Below are positions 21,709-33,549 of a DNA stretch of 64,000 nucleotides, piece after piece. The position numbers and the translations under genes were made by a program. The DNA lies in the NCBI GenBank assembly GCA_037102815.1, contig BTPP01000002.1, forward strand, positions 2,418,001 through 2,482,000, given 5' to 3'. This stretch comes from Neurospora intermedia. Lineage: Eukaryota > Ascomycota > Sordariomycetes > Sordariales > Sordariaceae. The notes beneath the pieces are model-generated. The model saw only the letters and a list, made by a program, of their open reading frames with translations, was not told where the DNA came from and did no database searches. The first letter of the stretch is position 1; each line of letters starts with the position of its first letter.

Positions 21709-24700
21709 ATGGGGAAACGACAGTTCAGAGGTGCAGAAAATGGGGACGGGCCGCGCAAGAGGCAACGCGTCGTCCACGAGGCTCCGACGTCCGAGGTGAT
21801 ACACACCAGTCGCCAATTGAGGCAGCTCCTCGCGTTTGATCCAGATCTTGGGCGTTCGAGACATGGTGAGGATACTCATAATCACCCAATCCCATGATTA
21901 CTCGCAAGCGTTAACTCTATGCAGGGCTCCAATCGTTCAAGCTCCTTCTCGATTCTTTACTATCCCGCGATGACGATACCGACAGTGCTGAGAAACGCCA
22001 ACAGCATGAACTACGCTTCACGATCGTCAAGGAATATTTACAGTCCACGAAACCGACTGAGGACGACGAAACCTCCACATACCTCCCCGATATCATGCAA
22101 ACATGGAGTCATGCCGGCCAAGTCAACAACGAGAACCTCCTTTCTGCTGTACCGGTCGTCCTCGCGCTGCTTCTAAAACTGCTGTCCCAAAGCCTTGAGC
22201 TCACGCCAATCGGATTGGGCATTTGCAGAACCTTGTTGCAAAAACGTCAGCAAGAATTGATATCCCGCAGCTTGTCGGCCGACAAAGGAAAAGCTTTCAT
22301 TATCTCGCCCACCCTGCGTATGCTCAGGGAGGCGGTATGTTTCGATGGGGGTGCTATTGCTCGGCCAATGTTCCGCGCTAGAATGTCGATGCTCAAGTCA
22401 TTGGCACGAAACATGGGGATTGTTCACATCGGCGAGGAACCTGAGGACATCAAGAAGCCTTCTCCACGCACAAATGCTGTCCAATTCTTCCTGAGTGCCC
22501 TCAAATACTTGCATCCCGAAGCCAAAAAGGAGCTGCTTGCGCAAAGGGACGTCGTTACTGCCCTCACAAGAGATATCAAGCAAGATCTGCCTTACCTGGT
22601 GCTAGATCTTCTCAATGGGTTGAGAGATTACGTTCTCCTTGACAGCAAGGTTCCTCGGGAGGCCAAATCCAATCTGCTCAGTTCCACGACATTGATCAAG
22701 ATATCGGGCCTATACTACTACCGTCAAGCTAACGACGATCTCCCGTCTATACCAGACGCCGCCCATGAGTTCCTCATGACCGCGTGCACCAACCCATCAT
22801 GTGGTGTTCTCAGACAGGATACCGGACTGTATCCCAGAGAAGCGGATCCGAACGCGGCTATTCCCAGCGCGGATCTTGAAGAACTCGGGCTGGAAGCTAT
22901 TGTGTGGATGAACAAGTTCAAAACAGAGGTTCCCGTCCGCAACTTTGTTCTATCAAACTTGCTCCAAAATCTTCGCCCATGGTCAAGCGTAAAACAGAGT
23001 GAGCTGATCACTTCGATCTTCAAGGTTGCGCCCGAGCTGATTGCCGACTTCTTCATCAAGAACAAATCATTTACCTTCGAACCCAAGCTGTCTGCGACAT
23101 GGATTGGATATGCAGCATTTTTGTTCAATACGGTAGCGTTGCCGTTGCCTGAGTACTTTTGCCGTGGGTCTGGCTATGCCGAACTACCTCCCCCGACATC
23201 CATCGTCATGGATAACATCCTTCCTCTTCCCCTGAACCAGAAAGCACTCAGCCGCTGCTTAACAAACAAGTCCAGGATGATCTCCTTCTTTGCGACCCGA
23301 ATACTCATTCTGGCGGTGCAGAAGCTCGATACAGCTGTTAAGATGCACCAAGACCCAGCTCACAGCTCAAAGTTTCACAATAACCAAGCGCTCTGGACAG
23401 AAGCAGCCCGCCGGTTAGTTGACGAATTCTGCCAAAGGAGTCCAGGCATCAAGGAGATGATCAACTCGTACAGATCTATCCCAGAAGACGATATCTTGCA
23501 CCGTGAGGCTGCCAGTCAGCTATTGCGCTTGTACTACGAGGTGATCCCGCAGGTTGCGCTCATGGCCAAGTTCGACGTCGCCCCATTACTAGAGACAGCG
23601 CTCAAGAGATTGTCCAAGCAGGAACAACAGAAGGAGACTCGCTCAGAAGAGGTCGGTGAGGATGATCCTCGTGACTTTGCGCTAAGCCTCAAAGAACTGG
23701 AGAATCTCCTGGCGATTGCAGGATACTCGCCAGGTATGAGGTGGTTTGCGGCGACAGAGCAGCTTACTCTCTCACCCTTTTTAACCCTGCTGAAGGTCTA
23801 TGTCGAGGCACCCCATGGCGTTTCGTTGGCACCGGTACGGCAAGTTCTCGACTTCGTAGCGGTGGAGCAGCAGGTCGTTCCGGCAAAGGATAAGGGGCAT
23901 CCAGGAATTTCTGTTCTTCTCGAGACTCTCAAGGAGCTCATGGCGTCGTCTCCTTCATCACTTGCTGTCTTGTGGCCTTTCTTGGATAAGTGCCTCACTC
24001 GCTGTACAACCGCACCGGTCAAGTATCTCGAGATGCTGCAAGATCTAGGACCCAAGGATGCAGAGGACGAGGTACATACTGTCAACCCGTTAGTTGCTGC
24101 TATTATCGAACAACTGCCTTTTGCTGCCAAGGCAGCAGACTCCAAGAGTACACTTGATGGACTCGGCCGTTTCTTGCCAAAGTTCCTCGGGTATTCGGCC
24201 GCTGCTGGAGAGAGCAAGCCTTTGCTTGAAGCTGCGCTTGCAGTCATGTCTGACTCTTTTGCCAAGGGTCTAGGGAAATCATTGGCTGTGCCCAAAAAAC
24301 ACCCATTTAAGCAAGCAGGAGTTGGGAAGTCAGTCCAAGCCAAGCAAGACAGGACCAAGACAACAGCGAATGGGGATAAATCGGGGCCTCGTGATGACAT
24401 CGCCGCCTTGGACAGCGAGCAGTTGGAGCGTGTTCTCGATGTTCCAGACAGTCTGGCCACCGACAACTCAGCACTTGTCAAATGGCAATCCAAGTCAGTG
24501 GACGAGCTTGTGGACGAAGGGTACGCCATTTCCCTCATCAGCCTGCTTGCCTCTGAGCACGCCAGTATCAGAAAGGAAGCACTCGTCAACATCCTCAAAA
24601 TGGCATCCAAGGTCCAGCAATCCGAGTACGAGGAAAAGGAGCAGATCTGGTTGTTGTTGTCAGAGCTCGCCGAAACCGCCAGGGTGGCAGCCGCAAGTCA

Positions 24701-25328
24701 GGCCATCAATGCAGTGGCGCCGCTCCCGAGCACCATCGTTGCTTTCGCTTGCCATGCCGTCAACGTCTTGCGTGACCCGACACACAGCCTCTATCCCAAG
24801 GTCAACTCCTTCCTCACAAGGGGGCCCTTCTGGAGCGTGGACAGAGTGCCGCTGGCGGATGAAGTCCTGACCGAGGAACCCGCGGTTGGCGATTCGTACT
24901 ATTCGCAGCTCAACTGGCTACTGGCATATCTGCTGGACGGCCTTAGAACATCCAAGGACTTGGAATTGTTCCACAAGAAGAGGGCAAAGGGCCCGCTCTT
25001 TGAGCGGTTGTTGGCGGTAGCAGGAAACCCATACATGAGGACGCCGCTGCGAATGCAGGTCCTAAGGATACTGTACCGAGCATCCAAGATCGAAGGAGGC
25101 AGCACAACGCTTGTCACAAGGTTCGGCGTAGTCAGCTGGCTAGAGGAGCTGCTGAAGATGAAGAAGAGCATGTCCGCAACGCAGAGTCAAGGTGGAGCAG
25201 GCACTGTTGTCAGCTCCGAGGACGAGGTTGCGGCGTATAAGGGTCTGTTGAAGCGGATTTGGGAAACTTGTGATAAGGGAAGGGTTGAGGGGTGGAGTAA
25301 AGGAGGTGTCGGGAGCGTGATTGTCTAG
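21709..25328 (+). CDS. URB1/NPA1-like nucleolar pre-60S ribosome biogenesis protein
   Basis: Component of early pre-60S particles in the nucleolus. Two exons, 21709-21865 and 21925-25328, give 1186 aa; the 59-nt intron has GTGAGG, a GTTAACT branch and CAG. The short first exon carries a basic nuclear-localisation-like PRKRQR. The N-terminal Npa1 domain (about 40-580, e.g. TLRMLREAVCFDGGAIARP, PRTNAVQFFLSALKYLHPEA, SFTFEPKLSATWIGYAAFLF) is followed by a helical repeat region. A C-terminal NopRA1-like block runs from about 960 to 1160 (LTRGPFWSVDRVPL, SQLNWLLAYLLDGLRTSKDL, YMRTPLRMQVLRILYRAS). It is shorter than yeast Urb1, as I recall for filamentous ascomycetes. Coordinates of domains are approximate. 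Confidence 0.88.
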
Positions 25329-26616
25329 AGCACTCGGAAAGAGGGATCAATCACAGTTGATTGTGCACTCTGGAGTTTGAACATATTTCAGGAGATCTCG
25401 GGTTATTGACGTGAACATTCGATTTTTGCTTTCAGATCTTCCTGCGATGCGTAGTGTTAGATGTAGATAACCTTGAACGTATACGATGCGGAGTCGTACG
25501 TAACAATGCTGTAAAAGGAGAAGTAAAGGGGCTAATGATCACGATGGGATCCCAGTCTAGGAAGAGCAGGACTCTAAATGACGACAGCTGGCAGCAGCGA
25601 CATCGGCGTCCACTTTGTACCATTCTAGCGATGCAAAGGCTGGACTACATACAAGGCCGGCGATGGACAAGGTTGTTAGTGTATGCTAAGGAGTGGTGAA
25701 CACCCATCTCCAAGTGGAGGATGTTGTGCGGCGGCGATGGGAGGTGACCCCCGTCCTGATGAGTTGAAACTTCAGCAGCTAAAGAAGGAGGGGGGACCTA
25801 CCTCTAGTCCAACCTGGGCGGGCTATGGCGGGCAGCCGAGCGGCCAGTGGACAGGCCCAGCCAGCTGCTTGCCCGTTCCAGTTTCGCCAGGAAACACCAC
25901 CGTCCTCCACCTCCACCTCCGTGCTTTCCTTCGCACCCTCCCAGTCGGTCTCGTCCAGCCCGTCCTTGCCCTGAACCCCCCATCTGGTTCTGTGCTGTCC
26001 CCATTCCAGTTTTACCACACTTCGTGACTTGCCTCTCCATTGTCATTCACGCCCCCTTCTCCTCTGCATCGATCGCAACCTGAACCTGAAGCAAAAAAAA
26101 AGAGAAAACGGCTTTACTATTTTAGCCACCGGCCCTCCAGAACAGTGCTACCACGAAAACAACACTACCGTCATCTGCAGCCCTCCCGCAAATTGAAGCA
26201 TCATTTTCAATCGCCGCATTGCTCCTGCCAGTCTCACTCTCCTCGCAGTCTCTGTTGACACACCAACAGACGTAGCCGAAGCAGTGAAGCCGTTCGGCGA
26301 GCAGCCAGCTGCAGCCTCCATCATCCATCTCACCCCCTCTATCCACCTTTGTCCTCGTGCACAGTCTGCACAAACCTCCACCTACCGACCCGTCTTCTGC
26401 GCAACATATCCCTCGACCCGACTTGAGCTGTCGCCGCGCCGGTTCCCTCGACGAATAACTATTACTGGATTGCGGCATTGCGCCGCTAGGACACCCGCCT
26501 CCTCCTCTTTGTCACCGACTTGTTGTTGTTGTTGTCCTTCCCCTTGCCACCTGCAGGTGCTGGTCAAGTTGCCATCTGCAGTCGATGGTCTTTGCATAAT
26601 ATAAATCCACAATACC
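25329..26616. other. Intergenic region with probable long 5' leader
   Basis: About 1.3 kb. The last 500 bp before the 4E-T-like start are pyrimidine- and C-rich, with a TTG repeat near 26520, and look like promoter plus leader. Small antisense frames here lack support. Confidence 0.55.
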
Positions 26617-29238
26617 ATGGCAGCAGTGCAATACTCGGCAGAATTCCTGCTGTATCTACGGCAGTCGCCATTATGCGTCAAGCCTCTCGGACTCCCTCCC
26701 GCCGAGGAGTGGATGGGGTATGTTCATCTTCTAACTCGGCCAGGCGATGGGTACACATGAATAGTTACGCATCATACATGTGTGCTCTACTAGATATTCC
26801 ATGACACTTTGGCTAATGCTTCATAGACCGCCTCCAGAGACAGGCCGTAATAGCCAGGCCAAGACCACCAATGACCGCATCAAAGGCGGGGACAGTTTTC
26901 TTCTGAACCAAGAGAACAGACGTCCAACGCTGGATCGTAACGGTTCACGCAACACAACAAGTACGCTCTCCCTCTCTCTCCGCAAATATGTGATTTCACC
27001 ATGGATCTCTTGCTGACCCTAGCAGATCCGGAGGACATAATCCTTGGACCTCCCAGAACAAGCTTCGCATCCGCCACAACTTTGCGCAACAATAGAACCT
27101 CCGACGCCGATAAGGGCCTGAAAGATAACGACCGGCAGGATCGCACGGATCGATTTAACTTCCGCGCTCGCAACATTGACTCGGAAAGTACCAGTGATCG
27201 ATTTGGTAACGGGCGGAACAGCGCATTTCGCCGCCGTGGGGACGATCAAGACAGGGACAGCGAAGGCTGGACTCCGGTCAAGCCTCGTAAGAGCTTTGGT
27301 ACTGAGGGTGCTGAGCGATTCCAGGGTCGCATGGGCGCTGCCGGAGAGCGTTTTGGCGGCTCCCGCGATACCCAAAGTAAAGACGTTTCGGATCGCCGTA
27401 ACCGCGCCCAGGACATCCGAGACAAAGACGGCGAAGACATTGATACACCTCGCAGGAACGGCTTGTCAAGAGGCAAGACCGATTCGTGGTTCAACAAGGA
27501 GAACACGAACAGCAGCGACAACAATGGTGCTTCTCTCTCTGTCAGGGAACGCATTGACAGGTCCAAGAGCTGGCGTGATCGCGAACCCGAAGATCGGCAG
27601 AACGACAGATATAGCGACCGAGCTGGTGGGTATGGCGGAGGGAGATATGATCGTGACCGTGACCAGCGCGCTGAGCGCGACCCTGAATGGCTCGACGAAC
27701 CCGTTGAGCATAAGAGCCAGGGCCATACGGCAGAAGATTTCAAGAAGTTTATGGAAAGTATGAAGAGCAAACATGGCGGCGGGCCAAAAGCCGAAGAGAA
27801 GGCCCCTGCGCCTTTGCAAACCAATCTGCCCGAGCCCTCATTCGAGGCAGAGAAGGTTTTGTCGGCACCTGCTCTCGAAACCGGTCCAGACAAGTTCTTT
27901 GCGGCCTACGGCAGTAGCCTTCAGGTCAGCACCCCTACTGCCGAGAAGGAAGCTAGCAAGCCTACATCCGGCAAAGGGTCGCGATTCATGGCTTTTCTCG
28001 CTCCTCAGGAAGGAGCAAAGACAGAGCCATCTACTCCCGCTGCTGCTGTTCCCTCGAGCGGACAGCCCAACGAAGGACCTCAGCAGAATGAGGCCGAGAA
28101 AGAGGCCTTTAATCTTCTTATCCAAAAGCTTCAGAAGAGCGGGATGGGAGGGCCATCGGGGTCATCTGGACAGGCAACCAATCCTATGGCTCAGCTCTTC
28201 GGTAGCTTTTCGCAGCCGACTCATCTTGCGGACTCGCAACCTAAAAGCCAAGTCGCTTCCCCAGAACCGTTCCAGCAGTATGGTGGAGAGCGCCGTGACG
28301 ACCCTCGATTCCGCGCACCCCCACCAAACCCCTTACGCGACATTCTCTCCCCTCGTTCTATGGCTCCGCCCACTCAGCCGCCTCCCATGACAAGGCCCGA
28401 GCAAGCATTGCATGATATTCTTGCCCAACGCCACGCTATGCCGAACCATGGCAACAACCGGGGCGCACAGAACCCTATGGTTAATAACCAGACGGAATTC
28501 CTTATGAGGTTGATGCAGAATCACAAGGAAGTGCCTGAACCGCCCCGGCAGGAACAACTCCTAGTCCGGATGCCGCAGCCCACCAAGCAGGTCAATATTC
28601 CCGATCTTTCTGAGCGTGAAGCCGAATATCAGCGGGAGCGTAGCGTTGCCCAGCGGCAACAGCAACAACAGCAGCAGCAACAGCAACAGATCAGAGGCCC
28701 GGCTCCTCCTGGCTTCTTCAGTGACCAGTTTCACCCCTCAGATGTTGACAATCGTCCCCCTCAGCCGCCGACGCAGATGCCAACGCAGATTCTTCAGCGG
28801 CCTCCTCCCCCTGGTCTAGATCATCACATGCTTCCTTTTCCATTGGGTGCTGGCGGTGCCGGTAACCCTGGAAGCGGAGTGGGTGGCCAGCCGATGGGTC
28901 CTCCCCAGAGGCCCATGATTCCTCCACCCGGTCTTGTTAATGGACCCCGTAACGTCCCGATGCCGGGTATGTTCCCCATGAACTTCCCGCCTCCTGGTGG
29001 AGCGTTCCCGCCTGGACCTCCCCCGGATGGCCTGGTTGGACCCCCGCCTCCTAGAGGGATGCAGCCTCCCCCCGGCTTTTTTGGTGGTGGACCCCCTCCC
29101 GGCTTCATGGGACCTCCCCCTCCCGGAATGGGTGGCTTCCAGGGACCAGACGGCCCTGCTGGATTTGGTGGTGCGGGTGGCCTCCCCTTCCCGGTTGATC
29201 GGCGCGGTATGCTCCCTCCTGGATACCGGGGACCTTAG
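26617..29238 (+). CDS. eIF4E-binding, 4E-T-like protein
   Basis: Likely translational repressor/mRNP protein. Exons 26617-26717, 26827-26960 and 27023-29238 give 816 aa, or 815 if the second AG of a tandem acceptor (TAGCAG) is used. Residues 6-12, YSAEFLL, match the canonical eIF4E-binding motif YxxxxLPhi exactly, in the same N-terminal position as in animal 4E-T. A conserved-looking continuation LPPAEEWMG follows. Then come a long Arg/Asp/Glu-rich part with EGWTPVKPRK, a DPEWLDEP motif reminiscent of 4E-T, a Gln run near 28655-28690, and a C-terminal Pro/Gly/Met-rich tail (PPPGF and GPPPPG repeats). The tail looks disordered and phase-separation-prone. The eIF4E link rests on the motif; family membership is inferred. 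Confidence 0.75.
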
Positions 29239-29966
29239 GATGGACAATGGAGGGAAATGCAGTCGGTCTAGTCACTATGTGAGAGGGAGAGCGGTAACTA
29301 CGAGTATGTAAGAACGAGGGTGTTCGGCGTGAAAGTATAAAGATGGTGACGGCGGAGTGTAGCAGACTATCTGGGTAGTCTCGCCTCCCTCAATACAACG
29401 AGTCATTCAGCGCAATACATTCTTGTGCTTGTTTCGTGGCGTAAATCGGTTATGCAAGCTCCATGCTTTGCTTTGCGATCACACAGCTTTCTAAGGCGGG
29501 CTTTTTGGTGATTGCAAGCGCATCCGCGACTGTGTTCCGTTAACGTAGCTTTACACTTGTCGCCTAATGTATCTATTGAGAACGCTGGGAATTCGGTACG
29601 AATGCATATAAGGTTCTGCGCGGATATCTACCGTGAAATGGGATTTGAAGCGACATGGTGTGATACGCTTAATTAGTATGTCTTCAAAGCCTTGCATTCG
29701 ATTCAGGCACATGATCCTGACAAAATCACTGTCTTCATCAAATAAGGTCTTTTCTACGTCTAACTTCTAATGCGTTTGAATGCTGCGTTTCTATAGTTAT
29801 CTTATTGCAATGCTTTCATCTCGCTGACTGCCTCGTTGCATGATGTGGTCGCGTGGTGCGCACATCAGTGGCCGCAAGCAGATTTGCGACGCTACACAAC
29901 TATATGTAGTTTGGAATCAAATCCACCACCAACAACCAGCTACGACACTTGATCAACAGGTGTACA
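29239..29966. other. Intergenic region
   Basis: About 730 bp between the 4E-T-like stop and the tRNA-Asp gene. It contains the 3' UTR of the former and becomes AT-rich toward the tRNA. No gene seen. Confidence 0.6.
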
Positions 29967-30059
29967 TCTTCCGTAGTATAGTGGTCAGTATGTGAGCTTG
30001 TCAAGCTTGAACATCAGTTCGATTCGCTCGAGACCCGGGTTCAATTCCCGGCGGGAGAG
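29967..30059 (+). tRNA. tRNA-Asp (anticodon GUC) with 21-nt intron
   Basis: The acceptor stem TCTTCCG (29967-29973) pairs with CGGGAGA (30052-30058) with one G-T wobble, and the discriminator is G. D arm, anticodon arm (TGAGC pairing with GCTCG at 30026-30030), anticodon GTC (30000-30002) and T arm CCGGG-TTCAATT-CCCGG are all present. A 21-nt intron (30004-30024) sits one base 3' of the anticodon, the canonical position. An oligo-T terminator follows near 30070. Confidence 0.95.
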
Positions 30060-30680
30060 ACCAAAATACTTTTTGCTTTTTTTCTTGCGTTTTCACACTT
30101 GTTCTATCGTCTTTTCATATTGAGTCCATAAACATCTGCCTTCCTGTTTTTGATTGTGTAGTTTATTATTTTCTTCCTTTTTCCTTTTTTCTCTTGTTTG
30201 CTCTTTTTTGCTTATACTGATCGGCTTACGTGCAATCAGTAGTGCTAAACTGATAGAAAAGATTTATCATCGTAGTCGATGTCGAGAAATTAACATGTAT
30301 AAAATAGTATAGTTGAGTCGATTCCACATTTAGTTCTCATTATTCTAACCAAACCAGATACTATCTACATTGACTACAAGGGTTCGAATACTATGAAGAA
30401 AAAAAAAATCGGCATTGCATGACTGAACTTCGGATCGCTTCACTCTCCCACAAAGACACTCGAACTCAAATTGAGAGATCTCTCTACCCCGCCTTTTCAG
30501 GTACGTACCGCTCCCCTGATCAGCAGCTCAACCCCGCAGGCCATGCCCCTGGAAGTTGGGGGAGTTCCTAGCTCCCCTTGTGCGGGACACAGCTTCATTA
30601 CCCCGAAAACAACAGTCACCTCTAAGTTGGATTTTGACTTTGTGATTACTTAGGTTTGATCACCTCCAGTCTCTACCACA
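30060..30680. other. Intergenic region
   Basis: About 620 bp, AT-rich and T-rich after the tRNA, then promoter/leader of the PPR gene. No gene seen. Confidence 0.6.
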
Positions 30681-32606
30681 ATGCCGCCACCTCGACAAGT
30701 AATTGACGGTTTATGGCGTTGTCTCTGTCCTTCTGTCGATGCCACACTGCTGGCGAAGGCCCCGACCCTGTCCTCCACCTCCGTAATTCGATCCAGACCA
30801 CGAGTCAGTCGCAAGGATGGCCTGCATCGACATCGAGGAGCACGCTCGCTCAGTCAGCAATCGCATGGTTATCGGGCAAACGTCGACAGCTTTGTCTCTC
30901 CTGATCTATATATCGAACCGAAATGGCCACAGAGTCAACAAAAATCCGAAACTGTCGCGGACGCGACTGTGACCGCAACCGAGATAATCCAAGCGAAGAA
31001 TGATCTTACCGAAGTCTTGAAGGAAGCATCGACACCTGTTATTTACGAAGCGCTTCGTGAGCTCCGCAACCACCATGGGCAACACGGCAAGATTCGGCCT
31101 ATTATACAGTTCCTTTTGAACAACCGAAAGGAAAAGCCAAACCCCTTCATCTACGAATCTCTGGTTGTTGCCAATTGGGATATCACAGGCTCGGCCGACG
31201 AGCTCGGGTTCATTTTTGACTCGATGGTTGCAGCCGGTGTTGAACCATCAATAGGCGTCCTACAGAGTGCACTCAAAGCACTAGCGGTCCATCCTGATTA
31301 TCTTTTGAGAACTGATATCTTACGCTCCCTGGGAGCCAAAGGAGCTGGATTCGACAAAGAAGCTAAGATCAGCGTCACCTTGGGCCTTCTTCGCGATGGC
31401 CAATTTGAAAAGGCTTTGGATCTGTTGGATGAACTTGTGTACAGCGATCAGTTGGTGCCTTCATGGGTATTCGAAATCTTCATTTACACGCTCGCAAGGC
31501 GTGGGTTCGTCGAGGAGGCCGTCCGGGTCATGCAGGTAAGGCTCAAAGCTCGCAACCACAACACTCCGTCTCGCGCGCTGCCTTTGGGGACTTGGTACTT
31601 CTTGCTTGACGAATGCAGCAGGGCACTGCACCACGAAGGGACCAAGCTGGTCTGGGATCACCTGGTGCAGAAGCGCCTTGTCAACCCCCCTGACGGCGTC
31701 GTCATCAACGTGCTCAACACGGCCTCTCGCCACCAAGACGCGGACCTGGCTACTCAGGCTATCGAGCTTCTCGCAGAGAGGGGTGTCCGATTAGGTCTGC
31801 ATCACTACGAAGCGTTGGTAGAATGCTACGCCTACAACGGCGACCTTCTGAACGCGCTGCAGGTGCTTTGCATCATGGAGGGCGCAGATATTCCTCCGGG
31901 GGCCGCCAGCACGCGTTCCGTCTTTCTTCTCTTCAGACGGTCGCCCGAACTGCTGGACGGCGTCAAAGAGATGATGGAAATTTTGAAGGCGGCGGGCTAC
32001 AAAATCCCCATCGCGGCTTTAAACGTGGTGCTTGAAGCCGTCTGCGAGGAGGGACCGACAGTCGACAAGGCATTCGGCATGTACCGCGACCTCCTGCACC
32101 TCTGCTCGTCGGGACCAGACCTACGCACCTTCCAGATTCTCCTGCAGAAGGCGCAGAAGGCTCAGAAGGCGCAGGAGCTAGAGTCAGAGATGCTGATGTA
32201 CACGCTCAAGCCCACGAGGGACATGTACGAAGACTTTGTGAGGTGCTCGACTGTGGACGGTGACCTCAACACCGCCTTCAATTACCTGGCGCAAATGGAG
32301 CTAGCGCCCTTGGCGAGAAATTCTTCGAGGCGCATGTGGATCAGTCACCCGACCTTGGTCCAGCTGCTCAAGCGCTGCTTTAAGGAGATGGATCCCAGAG
32401 CGTGGGCAGTTGTTGATGTGGCCAGGGAGAGGAAGATCGACCTCGAGATTGAGATCAAGAAGTTGCTTGCCGAGATGCCAAAGGAGACAGTTGTGTCGGA
32501 CCAAAGAGCGCAAGAAGAGATCACGATGATGGACGCCGTGAGTCCAGCGTATGAAGTGGCTTTGGATGCTGGCGATCTCAAAACATCGAGCTCATCCGCA
32601 GCTTGA
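30681..32606 (+). CDS. Pentatricopeptide-repeat protein, probably mitochondrial
   Basis: Single exon, 641 aa. The first 70 residues are rich in Arg and Ser and nearly free of acidic residues, as in a mitochondrial targeting peptide. From about residue 110 the protein is built of helical repeats of PPR character, for example NPFIYESLVVANWDITGSAD, ELGFIFDSMVAAGVEPS, FEKALDLLDELVYSDQLVPS, LHHYEALVECYAYNGDLLNA, DKAFGMYRDLLHLCSSGPD and RTFQILLQKAQ. PPR proteins bind organellar RNA and act in mitochondrial RNA processing or translation; the target cannot be read from the sequence. I cannot assign it to a named yeast orthologue. The ATG context CACAATGCC is good. Confidence 0.82.
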   Translation: MPPPRQVIDGLWRCLCPSVDATLLAKAPTLSSTSVIRSRPRVSRKDGLHRHRGARSLSQQSHGYRANVDSFVSPDLYIEPKWPQSQQKSETVADATVTATEIIQAKNDLTEVLKEASTPVIYEALRELRNHHGQHGKIRPIIQFLLNNRKEKPNPFIYESLVVANWDITGSADELGFIFDSMVAAGVEPSIGVLQSALKALAVHPDYLLRTDILRSLGAKGAGFDKEAKISVTLGLLRDGQFEKALDLLDELVYSDQLVPSWVFEIFIYTLARRGFVEEAVRVMQVRLKARNHNTPSRALPLGTWYFLLDECSRALHHEGTKLVWDHLVQKRLVNPPDGVVINVLNTASRHQDADLATQAIELLAERGVRLGLHHYEALVECYAYNGDLLNALQVLCIMEGADIPPGAASTRSVFLLFRRSPELLDGVKEMMEILKAAGYKIPIAALNVVLEAVCEEGPTVDKAFGMYRDLLHLCSSGPDLRTFQILLQKAQKAQKAQELESEMLMYTLKPTRDMYEDFVRCSTVDGDLNTAFNYLAQMELAPLARNSSRRMWISHPTLVQLLKRCFKEMDPRAWAVVDVARERKIDLEIEIKKLLAEMPKETVVSDQRAQEEITMMDAVSPAYEVALDAGDLKTSSSSAA

Positions 32607-32755
32607 TAAATGAATAAAAAAAAGAAACAAGACACTGAAATACTCAAAAGCATCGTGATGGAGGTTATATGACTAGTTTAGTGGCTTGCTAAAGCTTAGT
32701 AATGGGTATTATAGGAAATCAGGCAAGTGAGCAACTCAACAAAAACAACTCACAA

Positions 32756-32841
32756 GGTTGTATAGTGTAGCGGTTATCACTCCGGATTCTGATTTCCTCC
32801 AGAACATTCCGGCAACCCCGGTTCGATTCCGGGTACGACCT
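32756..32841 (+). tRNA. tRNA-Gln (anticodon CUG) with 14-nt intron
   Basis: GGTTGTA (32756-32762) pairs with TACGACC at the 3' end; the discriminator is T (32841). The D arm (TAGTGTAGCGGTTATCA) closely resembles yeast tRNA-Gln. The anticodon stem CCGGA (32782-32786) pairs with TCCGG (32808-32812); the anticodon is CTG at 32789-32791. The intron is 32793-32806, one base 3' of the anticodon. T arm CCCGG-TTCGATT-CCGGG is perfect, and TTTT follows the gene. Confidence 0.95.
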
Positions 32842-33549
32842 CAACTTTTGATTTTTTTTCTTCAGTTTCTTTTTTATTGGGAAGACTCCTGTCATAGTTG
32901 TAACCGCTCCGTACCACCTGTCTCCTTGCCATAGGCAATTATTTCTTTGCCTCCAAAGCTGCAACAAGTCGCCCGCGGAATGCATCATTTTTGTGTGACA
33001 TGGAGGTCTCAGGATTCCGCCAGTCTTGTAATCCTTTTAATGCTTGTTGATAACGGCGAATAATCTCTCAAAGGACGATGATGCGATACAATGTGCCTTT
33101 TGTGTCAGGTCCAAGAGAAAAAATCAACCAGGAACTTCAAGCTTGGGTATCTTTTGCTTTAAAATAATCATATCCTTCTTGCCGTAATTTCCATGCTGAT
33201 GAATCGAAGACCTAGTCCGGTCTATGTGTCCGAGCCAGGTCTTCTTCCAAAAAGCCCACATGATGACTGCCCATGAACCATCATGCATGTCTGTCGCTGG
33301 AGATGGTCTTCGTGCCCCATTCAACCCCGCCTGGGTTTCGTGTGAAAGTCCATTCGGACCGTGCAAAACGCAGCCCATGTCTCTTTCTTGGCTGATGCTC
33401 TCCACCCCTTTCCTCTCACCCCTACGCGCAATGGCGGCGGCCCCTCGCGCCTCTCGTTCATCGATCGTATCATTATTAAAAGCCGTACTTCCCTGCGTTT
33501 GGGTGGTCGTTAAGCCTCGCTCGCTGTCCCAAGAACATGGAATTCCACC
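32842..33549. other. Intergenic region / LSm4 3' UTR
   Basis: About 700 bp between tRNA-Gln and the LSm4 stop codon. It probably contains the LSm4 3' UTR (minus strand). A roughly 90-codon open frame on the minus strand (33124-33405) has no recognisable features and is not called. Confidence 0.55.

Noticed and set aside
23798-24610. 270-codon open frame antisense to URB1
   Set aside because: Shadow frame; the plus-strand protein is conserved here.
28816-29247. Open frames antisense to the Pro/Gly-rich tail of the 4E-T-like gene
   Set aside because: Low-complexity Arg/Gly translation of the opposite strand; no independent support.
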